Assembly: GCA_029260735.1 (NCBI GenBank) | Contig: JAJDCR010000114.1 | Location: forward strand, 62,001 to 126,000 | DNA from: Planctomycetota bacterium | GTDB taxonomy: Bacteria; Planctomycetota; Uabimicrobiia; Uabimicrobiales; Uabimicrobiaceae | Reading direction: 5' to 3' | Length of the DNA: 64,000 nucleotides | Part shown: one piece after another, positions 26,432 to 33,928 of the stretch | Numbering within the stretch: position 1 is the first letter of the stretch | Layout of the letters: each line of letters opens with the position of its first letter | Program-made: the position numbers and the translations under genes | The notes under the pieces: generated by a model | Databases searched by the model: none | Seen by the model: the letters and a program-made list of their open reading frames with translations, nothing else | What the model was told of the DNA's origin: nothing

Positions 26432-29006
26432 TAATCCTGATCCTGAAAAAAGTTCGGAGGAGATTTCTTCTCTCGAGAAAGAAAAAAAAAGCGTCGAAAA
26501 AAATTCGGAAGAGATTGCTTCTCTCGATAAAGAAAAAAAAAGCGCCGAAGAAAATGAAAAGTTTTTAGCTCAAGGGGTGGAAGACTATGGTTCTGATAGC
26601 ATTAAAGTCTTAGAGGGACTGGAAGCTGTTCGGAAACGTCCTGCTATGTACATAGGGAGCACTTCAAGCGCTGGACTTCACCATCTGGTTTATGAAGTCG
26701 TTGATAATAGTATTGATGAAGCTTTAGCAGGTTACTGTAACGAAGTTAGTGTTACTATCCATTCTGATAATAGCATTACTGTTGTGGACAACGGTCGGGG
26801 AATTCCCGTTGGTTTTCACGATGAACAACAAAAATCATCGCTGGAGGTTACTTTAACTACCTTACATGCTGGTGCAAAATTTGAAAACTCTGCTTACAAA
26901 GTTTCTGGTGGATTACACGGAGTCGGAGTTTCTGTTGTGAACGCTCTTTCTGAAAAAATGAAGGTAGAAGTTTTTCGCAATGGCATTATCTACTCGCAAG
27001 AATACTCAAAAGGGGATCCGACAACTTCTGTCGATGAGATAGGGAAAACAACAAAAAAAGGTACTAAGGTTTGGTTTTTACCAGATAGCTCTATTTTTGA
27101 AGAAACAGTTTACAGCTACGAAATTTTAGCTAACCGTTTGCGAGAACTATCTTTTTTAAACAAAAACATCCGTATTCTTTTAGTGGACGAGAGAGAGGGA
27201 AGAGAAGATTCTTTTTACAGTGAAGACGGGATTAAATCCTTTGTTGAACATTTAAACCAAAACAAAAATACTCTACACCGCGATATTATTTACATTCACC
27301 GAGAGATTCCTGCCGATGATGGAACGATGACTAGTGTCGAAACTGCCTTGCAATGGCACGATGGCTACAATGAAACGATTTACACTTACGCCAATAATAT
27401 TCATACCAGAGATGGAGGGACCCATCTTTCAGGCTTGCGTTCTTCTCTCACTCGTTCCATGAATGCTTATGCTAAAAAAGAAAATTTGGTTAAAGAAAAG
27501 TTGGTTTTGAGTGGAGAAGACTGGCGAGAGGGTTTAACTTGTGTACTTTCTGTTAAAATAGGTAATCCCCAATTTGAAGGCCAAACTAAGCAGAAGCTAG
27601 GAAATAGAGAAATTCAAGGTGCCGTTGAATCTATCATCAACGAATACCTTTCTATGTACTTGGAAGAAAACCCTGCTTCTTCTAAATCGATTGTCTCTAA
27701 GGCAGTTGAGGCTGCTCATGTCCGTGCTGCAACAAAAAAAGTACGCGACCTTGAAAGGCAACGAAAGAGTCCTTTGCATTCAGGAGGATTACCAGGGAAA
27801 CTTGCTGACTGTAGTAGCCGTGATGTCGAAACTACTGAATTGTATCTGGTGGAAGGGGATTCTGCGGGGGGATCTGCTAAGTCTGGGCGAGATCGACGTT
27901 TTCAAGCGATTTTACCTCTCAAGGGTAAGATCTTGAACGTAGAAAAAGCTCGTTTTGATAAAATTTTAGGACATAATGAAATCCAGATGATTATGACGGC
28001 AATTGGATCAGGGTTACAGGAAGATTTTGATGTAACAAAACGCCGTTATGGAAAACTGGTTATTATGACAGATGCGGATATTGATGGATCGCATATTCGA
28101 ACTTTGCTTTTGACTTTCTTTTTTCGACAAATGCGTCCTTTAGTTGAAGGGGGGCATGTTTACATTGCTCAACCTCCTCTTTACAAGTTTGCCAAAAAAC
28201 GAAAATCTCAGTATGTTTACAGCGACCGAGAATTTGAAAACGCTTTGATGGAGTTTGGAGTCGAAGAGTCCAAGGTTCGGTTTTCGAAAGAGGGAGAGTG
28301 TCTTGAGGGAGAAGATTTGAAAAATTTTCTCCACGTTTTACTTCAGACAAAAAGACAACTGAATTCTTTGACTAAATATGGTATTGGAATTCGGGAGTTT
28401 TTGCCTCTACGCCATCCTGATACTCAAGATTTCCCCATATATGAGTACATGTACTCTGGAGAAACAGGCTACTTTTACACAGAGTCTGAGTACGAAGAAT
28501 TTTTTGAAGAGAAACTTCAAGAGCGAGAAGAAGAAATTCCCATAGTTTCTAAATATCGTGTCACCAATGGAAATAATCCTCTTATTCTGACAAAAATTTA
28601 CGAGAGTCGCGAAATTTCAAGATTGATTAAGAAACTGGAAGAGCAAGAAGGAGTTTCTCTCGCTAATTACTTGAGAAAAGAAAAGAAGGTGAAGAAAGAA
28701 AAGTTTGAAATAGTTACGGATAACGACACTATTGCTGTTTACTCTCTCTTGGAGTTGGTAGACGAAATTCAGACCATTGGCCGAAAAGGTTTAGATGTGC
28801 AGAGGTATAAGGGACTTGGAGAGATGAACCCTGATCAACTTTGGACAACAACGATGGATCCTGAAACCCGTACTTTGTTTCAAGTGACAATTGAAGATGG
28901 AATTGAAGCAGAAAGGCTATTTTCTGTTTTAATGGGTAATGTTGTTGAACCTCGGAGAGATTTTATCGAGAAGCATGCTCTGGAAGTTCAAAATCTTGAT
29001 GTTTAG
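26424..29006 (+). CDS. gyrB: DNA gyrase subunit B
   Basis: ATPase subunit of gyrase, which introduces negative supercoils. The product is about 860 aa. The GHKL ATPase domain has EVVDNSIDEALAGYC, VVDNGRGIPV and GGLHGVGVSVVNALS. The TOPRIM domain has LYLVEGDSAGGSAKSGRDR and MTDADIDGSHIRTLLLTFF. A long insertion in TOPRIM (about 600-780) makes it the E. coli-length type, ending in RYKGLGEMNPDQLW. GTG 26424, 9 bp after GGAG, is preferred over an in-frame TTG at 26418. It overlaps the dciA stop. The first about 50 residues are a charged extension with a tandem repeat, followed by YGSDSIKVLEGLEAVRKRP, where most GyrB proteins begin. Confidence 0.97.
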   Translation: MSDNPDPEKSSEEISSLEKEKKSVEKNSEEIASLDKEKKSAEENEKFLAQGVEDYGSDSIKVLEGLEAVRKRPAMYIGSTSSAGLHHLVYEVVDNSIDEALAGYCNEVSVTIHSDNSITVVDNGRGIPVGFHDEQQKSSLEVTLTTLHAGAKFENSAYKVSGGLHGVGVSVVNALSEKMKVEVFRNGIIYSQEYSKGDPTTSVDEIGKTTKKGTKVWFLPDSSIFEETVYSYEILANRLRELSFLNKNIRILLVDEREGREDSFYSEDGIKSFVEHLNQNKNTLHRDIIYIHREIPADDGTMTSVETALQWHDGYNETIYTYANNIHTRDGGTHLSGLRSSLTRSMNAYAKKENLVKEKLVLSGEDWREGLTCVLSVKIGNPQFEGQTKQKLGNREIQGAVESIINEYLSMYLEENPASSKSIVSKAVEAAHVRAATKKVRDLERQRKSPLHSGGLPGKLADCSSRDVETTELYLVEGDSAGGSAKSGRDRRFQAILPLKGKILNVEKARFDKILGHNEIQMIMTAIGSGLQEDFDVTKRRYGKLVIMTDADIDGSHIRTLLLTFFFRQMRPLVEGGHVYIAQPPLYKFAKKRKSQYVYSDREFENALMEFGVEESKVRFSKEGECLEGEDLKNFLHVLLQTKRQLNSLTKYGIGIREFLPLRHPDTQDFPIYEYMYSGETGYFYTESEYEEFFEEKLQEREEEIPIVSKYRVTNGNNPLILTKIYESREISRLIKKLEEQEGVSLANYLRKEKKVKKEKFEIVTDNDTIAVYSLLELVDEIQTIGRKGLDVQRYKGLGEMNPDQLWTTTMDPETRTLFQVTIEDGIEAERLFSVLMGNVVEPRRDFIEKHALEVQNLDV
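26453..26554 (+). repeat. two tandem 51-bp repeats coding the GyrB N-terminal extension
   Basis: Units 26453-26503 and 26504-26554 differ at only a handful of positions. Each encodes a 17-residue charged block (SSEEISSLEKEKKSVEK, then a near copy). A poly-A tract within each unit makes slippage or unequal exchange likely. Confidence 0.85.
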
Positions 29007-29110
29007 AGCGTAGGGAGCAAGGTTTATTTGAAACAACCCTAAGTACTATTGCCAGGTGTTTCTTTCTAAGGGACTGTTTTAGATAAACCTCGCCCCCTAA
29101 GTTATTTTAG

Positions 29111-29626
29111 TTATTTTTGTTTTGCCTTAATCCAATCTAGGATGGCGGGTATTTCTTTTTCTTTCCAATCGGAAGATAAACGAATAGATAGAAATATTTC
29201 GTAAAGTTTATCAAAAAGATCGACTACTCTTTCCAAATCTTCAGAGAGCTCAGCAAAACGATCGTCTACATCTGCTGTTGTCGGAGGCATTAACTTAAGA
29301 GATGAAAACTGAAATCTATCTCCGCGTAGGGTGACACTCCACTCATTTTCTCCTTGAACGAATATTACTCTTGTTGCAGTTATTTTTTTTCCCTCTTGTA
29401 GGCCTACTTCTGCTTCGGGAGCTTTGATTGGAATGGGGCCAGTTAACCTATGAGAGCAGCTTTCTAAGTTATCAGGCTGCAAAACTAACATTTCGTCCAT
29501 TCCATAGTGCAACAAATTTCCTCCTGGAAAACTAACTGTCCAATCATTGTTTTCCCCATAATACCATAACCAGGTTAAAAATTCGGAACCTAAAAATTCT
29601 TTGCTTTCACCTTCAGGTACAATCAT
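29111..29626 (-). CDS. RdgC-like protein, C-terminal part (separate ORF)
   Basis: A 171-aa protein. It opens with EGESKEFLGSEFLTWLWYY, which resembles the GxEFLTWLW segment in long RdgC-like proteins, and continues with a beta-rich region including VTLRGDRFQFSSLKL and a helical tail. RdgC binds duplex DNA as a ring and modulates RecA-dependent recombination. The preceding ORF on the same strand carries the RdgC-like N-terminal half. It has its own AAGGAAA ribosome site 9 bp before the ATG, so independent translation of a two-subunit RdgC is plausible. A frameshifted single gene is the alternative. Confidence 0.6.
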   Translation of the reverse strand: MIVPEGESKEFLGSEFLTWLWYYGENNDWTVSFPGGNLLHYGMDEMLVLQPDNLESCSHRLTGPIPIKAPEAEVGLQEGKKITATRVIFVQGENEWSVTLRGDRFQFSSLKLMPPTTADVDDRFAELSEDLERVVDLFDKLYEIFLSIRLSSDWKEKEIPAILDWIKAKQK

Positions 29627-29642
29627 TTAATAAGTTTCCTTT

Positions 29643-30260
29643 CTACTCTGTTTTACTGCGAAAAGAGGTTGGTTCTAAGTTGGTTAAAAAGGAAGATGCA
29701 TTGTTATTTTCTGACCAGTGATAGGCTAAAGACCAAGGGTTTAGAGGTTCTAACTCTAAGCCAAAAGTTTCGTAAAACAATTTACTAAATCGAGCTTGGA
29801 TTCCTTGGGATGTCGAAAGAAAAAAAATGGTTCCTGTACTGAAGTTCCATAAAGCTTGGTAGAGAGAACTTGTAGGAGATGACTTTTCTAAAAGAAATTC
29901 TTTTACGGAGTTACGTATTTCTCTTTTTTCGTTTACAGAGAGTTTTTGCCTTCCTGATACTTCTAAAGCAGCTCGCTCTTCTATAGCTATATGAGCCATG
30001 AGGAGAGGTTTGGAAATACGTCGACGATCTAAACGTAGGGTCAGTTTTAAATAAGGTTCCGTGAGCATAGTACCAATATCTGGACCTTGTAGGCAATTTT
30101 CAGGATTAACCCAACCTACAGATTCATCGCTATCAGGAAGATCACTAAGATCTCGAAAACTGTTTTGAGTCATTAATTTTTGGTACTCTTCTTGATCAAA
30201 AGAAAATTTCCCCATAACTTTCAACCGAGTAAAGCTAAGGGAACGTTTTAAAAAATGCAT
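29643..30260 (-). CDS. RdgC-like protein, N-terminal part (separate ORF)
   Basis: A 205-aa protein resembling the first half of recombination-associated RdgC. SLSFTRLKVMGKF is the opening strand. ESVGWVNPENCL corresponds to the conserved GWVPP-like element. YLKLTLRLDRRRISKPLLMAH matches the L.l..ekR.lPa.v segment. VSGRQKLSVNEKREIRNSVKEFLL matches the gr.l.r.ek.eLke.v helix. SKLFYETFGLELEPLNPWSLAY closes it. In E. coli RdgC all this and the C-terminal part form one 303-aa chain; here they are two genes 16 bp apart in different frames. Positioned between gyrB and the coiled-coil gene and flanked by DnaA-box clusters. Confidence 0.6.
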   Translation of the reverse strand: MHFLKRSLSFTRLKVMGKFSFDQEEYQKLMTQNSFRDLSDLPDSDESVGWVNPENCLQGPDIGTMLTEPYLKLTLRLDRRRISKPLLMAHIAIEERAALEVSGRQKLSVNEKREIRNSVKEFLLEKSSPTSSLYQALWNFSTGTIFFLSTSQGIQARFSKLFYETFGLELEPLNPWSLAYHWSENNNASSFLTNLEPTSFRSKTE

Positions 30261-30373
30261 GAAAAGCCTCGTTTTGTGGATATTCTGTTGAAAACAAAAA
30301 GAAAAACAGGATTGAGATTATATCATATTGGTTGAAACTTTCAATTTTGTTTGTGCTGGGTGGAGGAGATAGT

Positions 30374-31630
30374 TTGGAATTGTTAGAAAGTTTAGAGCGC
30401 CTTTACTTAACGGAAGATGGGTTGATGGATGGGAGAAATTTTCTTGCCGTTGAACGCTTGAGCAAAACTGACAAAGTTAGCTTGGAAGATCTTGTGGAAC
30501 AAGGATATTTGGCAGAAACAGAGCAAGCTGGCCGAGTTTTTTATTTGATGGGAGAGGCTGGTCTGGCGTTTTTAAAACAAAACGATGTTCTTTGGAATGC
30601 TTTGGCTGAAAAAAAAGAAAAGAAGTTAAGAGTTCGGCTACGAGATTTTTTAGAAATTGTTTATGAAAAAGATGGGCAAAAGGTTTTGAGTAAAACAGAG
30701 AGAAAGAATTATGCCCAGCAACTAGAGCAGGCCTTGAGGGAAGAAAAAATTACTGAGGAAGCAAATCCACATCGATATTCCTTGACTTTATCAGGGGAAG
30801 CTTTTCTTTTTTCCTTACGTCCTCCAGAAGAGATTTTAAAGAGGCTAGAGAATTCTTTTTTTCTGTTGGAAGCTGAAGTTACTGAGGCTCAAGAAGCTCA
30901 TCAAGGGTTTGTCCAGGAGTTTTCCCAGGAAGCACCAGCTTTATCTAATTTTATCGAGGAGAGATTTACAGAGATACATAAACATGTAGGTCTTGCTGTA
31001 TCTCGTCTCGAAGAGGTTCGGAATTATGTAGATTCTCTTTCGATTACAAGAGAAGCCAAAGAAGATACTTGGGATAAAATTGAGCAAATCAAAAGAGAAT
31101 TCCAAGGAAAAGAGAGAGATCTTGTTGATGAAGTTGAAGTAAGACAAAAAGAGTTAATGAAGCAGCATGCTGAACTGATGGAAGAGAAGCACAAGGAAAT
31201 TTTAGCAGAAAATAGCTTACTGGAAGAAAAATTAGAGCTAGTCACTAAATTTCATCGTAGCTTAATTTCGCATTTGATGAGTAATCAGCCTCTTGAATTG
31301 GAGAATGAGCAAGAAGATGAGGAAGATAATGATGATGAAAGTAGTGAGAATGATGACTTTGATTTACTAGAAGAAATACATAGCTACTACGAACTAACTC
31401 AGTTTCAACATCGAGGACAGCTTAAATTGGGACAATTACTCGATCACATAGTGGAAAATTTTGACTACGAACGAGAGCAATTGAAACAAGAGATATTGCA
31501 TCACAAAAACCAAGGAGATTTTGTCTTAAAGAAAACTCTTGAATTTGGTATGCTAGAAGAAAAAGATATTATCCAAGAAGATACCCATGTCTACTTTGCC
31601 TTAAATATTCCTGAGTTAGGAAACTTTTAA
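30374..31630 (+). CDS. winged-helix / coiled-coil protein of unknown function next to DnaA-box array
   Basis: A protein of about 418 aa. TTG 30374 lies 5 bp after GGAGGAG and is the preferred start; an earlier in-frame TTG at 30332 lacks a ribosome site. The N-terminal about 170 residues look like two winged-helix units (LEDLVEQGYLAETEQAGRVF; EEANPHRYSLTLSGEAFLF). A long coiled coil follows (about 175-295; RQKELMKQHAELMEEKHKEI), then a strongly acidic linker (EQEDEEDNDDESSEND) and a C-terminal helical domain. No membrane segment. Winged helix plus coiled coil suggests a DNA-associated or chromosome-organising role. That fits its place between gyrB/rdgC and the DnaA-box array, but no family is recognised. 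Confidence 0.75.
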   Translation: MELLESLERLYLTEDGLMDGRNFLAVERLSKTDKVSLEDLVEQGYLAETEQAGRVFYLMGEAGLAFLKQNDVLWNALAEKKEKKLRVRLRDFLEIVYEKDGQKVLSKTERKNYAQQLEQALREEKITEEANPHRYSLTLSGEAFLFSLRPPEEILKRLENSFFLLEAEVTEAQEAHQGFVQEFSQEAPALSNFIEERFTEIHKHVGLAVSRLEEVRNYVDSLSITREAKEDTWDKIEQIKREFQGKERDLVDEVEVRQKELMKQHAELMEEKHKEILAENSLLEEKLELVTKFHRSLISHLMSNQPLELENEQEDEEDNDDESSENDDFDLLEEIHSYYELTQFQHRGQLKLGQLLDHIVENFDYEREQLKQEILHHKNQGDFVLKKTLEFGMLEEKDIIQEDTHVYFALNIPELGNF

Positions 31631-31634
31631 GCAT

Positions 31635-32152
31635 TTATCCACAGAGTTTTCCACAATGTGGATAAGTCGGCAGAGGTTAAAATATAGCTAAATCGTTTAT
31701 CCACAAGGTTTTCCACATGTGGGTAAGTTGAAACACCAATAGATGTAATTCCATACACCGAAGGTGTTACATATCAGTAGCCCAGGGTAAAGTGAGCCAA
31801 AGGCGAACGCAACCCTGGGTCACGAAGAAGCAAAAAGATAAAATTTTTCGAAGCAAAGATCCCTCTAAACCGTTTATCCACAGAGTTTTCCACAATGTGG
31901 ATAAGTTTAGAGAAAATATATTTAGTCGGTCAATGGTTATCCACAGAGTTTTCCCCAATGTGGATAAGTTTGCAGAGGCAAAAATATAGCTAAACCGTTT
32001 ATCCACAGAGTTTTCCACATGTGGATAAGTTTAGAGAAAATATATTTAGTCGGTCAATGGTTATCCACAGGGTTTTCCCCAATGTGGATAAGTTTGCAGA
32101 GGTCAAAAAGAACATAACTAATTTATCCACAAGGTTTTCTACATGTGGATAA
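31635..32152. repeat. phased array of seven palindromic three-box DnaA-site units
   Basis: Seven units start at 31635, 31697, 31874, 31937, 31999, 32061 and 32123. Each has an exact TTATCCACA. At +12 comes a second box, exact TTTTCCACA in units 1, 2, 3 and 5 and one base off in 4, 6 and 7. At +21 or +22 comes an inverted TGTGGATAA (TGTGGGTAA in unit 2). The period is 62-63 bp, except for a roughly 115-bp insertion between units 2 and 3. Two spacer types alternate, and units 3-4 and 5-6 form a 125-bp tandem duplication. This gives 13 exact TTATCCACA-type boxes and 21 sites in all. The last box ends 12 bp before the next ATG. Likely a DnaA-binding locus (second origin module or titration array). 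Confidence 0.9.
31742..31857. repeat. probable intergenic repeat element inserted in the DnaA array
   Basis: The spacing between units 2 and 3 is 177 bp instead of 62, so about 115 bp is extra. The extra DNA is unlike the array. It holds a CCCAGGGT ... ACCCTGGG inverted pair (about 31782-31829) and a CACCGAAGGTG palindrome, and is more GC-rich. It looks like a dispersed intergenic element that inserted into the array, but no second copy is visible in this window. Confidence 0.5.
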
Positions 32153-32164
32153 CGGGAGGTTCCT

Positions 32165-33742
32165 ATGAGAATTTTTTTCTGTTTATTGAGTTTATTTGTT
32201 GTTACTGGTTTGTTTGCGCAAGAAAGATCGTGGCGTAGTCAATTGTATCCTGATAATTGGAAACCTGAGCAACGGGATTCAGAAGGTCGTTTTTTGCATG
32301 ATTTTTCTTATGCAGGCTACAAAAATGGTGAGGTTTCTCTTCCTTCTTTTGTACCTGGTGAAATTCACAACGTAGTCGAGATGGGAGCTGATAATCTAGG
32401 GCAAAGTGATTCTACTTTGGCAATTCAGCAAACTATTGACTTGGCTATTCAAAACGGGGGAGGAGTTGTTTTTCTTCCTTCTGGTCTTTATCGTCTGGAT
32501 GGCCTTCTTAAGGTAAGATCTTCTAACGTTGTGATTCGAGGAGAAGGGATTGGTAAAACGAAGGTCTTTTTTACCAAAGTGACTGGAATGAGCTTTCAAA
32601 ATCACATTACTTTCCAAGGTCATTTACGGGAAGGAAAAGATATCCCTTTGGTCGTTGATGGAGTAAATACTTCGCAAGAGGTGTTTGTTAGTAGTGATAA
32701 TGACTTGAAGGTGGGAGATGATGTTGTTGTCGGCTGGGTCATTAGTGATGAATTTGTCCAAGAGCATCAGATGACAGGAACATGGAAGACTTTCAATGGA
32801 AAATGGAAGCCATTTTTTCGCCGCCGAGTTGTTGCTATAGATACAAATGTTCATCCTTGTCGGATAACTCTTGATGTTCCGTTACGTTATCCTGCCAAGT
32901 TAAGAGATAAAGCAAGTATACGCAAGGAAAGTGGCTACTTGGAGAACTGTGCGGTAGAGTTTTTATCTGTTTCCAACACCGTTGAGCGAAAGGATGCTTG
33001 GAAAGAGAGACAAATTCACGTGATCTCATTCCAAGGAGTAAAAAATTCTTGGATTCGTGAGGTCAAATCTTTTCCTAGCCCTTACGTTAAAAAAGATAAA
33101 TTTCATTTACAATCTGGCGGAATTCACCTTGTTACTTCTAAGACTGTGACAGTTACTGATTGCCATATGGAAAGAGCGCAAAACCGAGGAGAAGGAGGAA
33201 ATGGCTATCTTTTTGAAATTTCTCGGTGTAGTGAGATTCTGACACGCGATTGTACTGCTATTGCCGGTCGGCATAATTTTATTCTGAACTGGGATTTTGG
33301 AACGAGCGGTTGTGTCTTTCTACGGTGCTTTAGCGAAAAAAGCTGGGCCTTTTTTGCCTCTTATGATCCTATTGGGAAGCCAGCCTTTTGTGATTATCAT
33401 CATTCTTTGGCTATGGCCTGTCTTGTCGACCAGTGTCACCTAAAGGATGGTTGGTACGGAGGAAATCGCGGGCACTGGAGTTCGGGAGCAGGGCATTCTG
33501 TCACTCAAAGTGTTTTTTGGAATAACCAAGGGGGCATTATTTCGTCTTGGCAGTTTGGCTGGGGTTATGTGGTCGGAACAAAGAACACTACTGTTTTAAC
33601 AGGAATGTTTCTCTCTGGAACTGCGGGAGAAGGAACTGAACCCGAAGACTACAGAGAGGGCATTGGAAAGGGAGATTCTCTAAGCCCTGCTTCTTTGTAT
33701 GAAGACCAACTAAGAAAACGTTTAAAGCAAATTCATAAATAA
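32165..33742 (+). CDS. exported right-handed beta-helix protein (pectate-lyase-like)
   Basis: A 525-aa protein with a signal peptide (MRIFFCLLSLFVVTGLFAQ) and GGAGG just before the ATG. The fold opens with the pectate-lyase-3/GH28-type start. ADNLGQSDSTLAIQQTIDLA leads into GGGVVFLPSGLYRLDGLLKV and SSNVVIRGEGIGKT, then repeated short beta rungs to the end (for example VTVTDCHMERAQNR, SGCVFLRCFSEKSW). Such proteins cleave or bind polysaccharides outside the cell. No catalytic set could be assigned. Its upstream region is entirely the DnaA-box array, so transcription might respond to DnaA; no separate promoter was found. Confidence 0.8.
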   Translation: MRIFFCLLSLFVVTGLFAQERSWRSQLYPDNWKPEQRDSEGRFLHDFSYAGYKNGEVSLPSFVPGEIHNVVEMGADNLGQSDSTLAIQQTIDLAIQNGGGVVFLPSGLYRLDGLLKVRSSNVVIRGEGIGKTKVFFTKVTGMSFQNHITFQGHLREGKDIPLVVDGVNTSQEVFVSSDNDLKVGDDVVVGWVISDEFVQEHQMTGTWKTFNGKWKPFFRRRVVAIDTNVHPCRITLDVPLRYPAKLRDKASIRKESGYLENCAVEFLSVSNTVERKDAWKERQIHVISFQGVKNSWIREVKSFPSPYVKKDKFHLQSGGIHLVTSKTVTVTDCHMERAQNRGEGGNGYLFEISRCSEILTRDCTAIAGRHNFILNWDFGTSGCVFLRCFSEKSWAFFASYDPIGKPAFCDYHHSLAMACLVDQCHLKDGWYGGNRGHWSSGAGHSVTQSVFWNNQGGIISSWQFGWGYVVGTKNTTVLTGMFLSGTAGEGTEPEDYREGIGKGDSLSPASLYEDQLRKRLKQIHK

Positions 33743-33753
33743 GCAAATAACCG

Positions 33754-33823
33754 TACTTCTTCCGCATGATTCAAAGGGGGGCTCATTTTGAGCTCGGCTT
33801 TAAACCGTAAGTCGGAAGAAGTA
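33754..33823. terminator. long hairpin after the beta-helix gene
   Basis: Arms 33754-33764 and 33813-33823 pair perfectly over 11 bp, and the loop contains GC-rich sequence that can fold further. It lies just after the 33742 stop and before the LamG operon. No T-run follows on the plus strand, so its role as terminator is a guess. Confidence 0.35.
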
Positions 33824-33928
33824 GAAAAAAATTGCAATATCTACTTTGAAAGTTTATAATTAAATATGAAATTTAAGTAATTTTTAGTAGAGACTTTTTA
33901 TTGTTAATTGTTAGTCAGAGGGAACAAC

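Noticed and set aside
31792-31989. 65-aa plus-strand ORF inside the DnaA array
   Set aside because: It runs through the inserted element and two DnaA-box units, has no ribosome site and encodes the translated repeats, so it is not a gene.
31635-32152. Repeat array with about 33-bp repeats and 29-bp spacers that could pass for a CRISPR
   Set aside because: Spacers are not unique: two spacer types alternate and are nearly identical between units. The repeats are DnaA boxes, and no cas genes are near.
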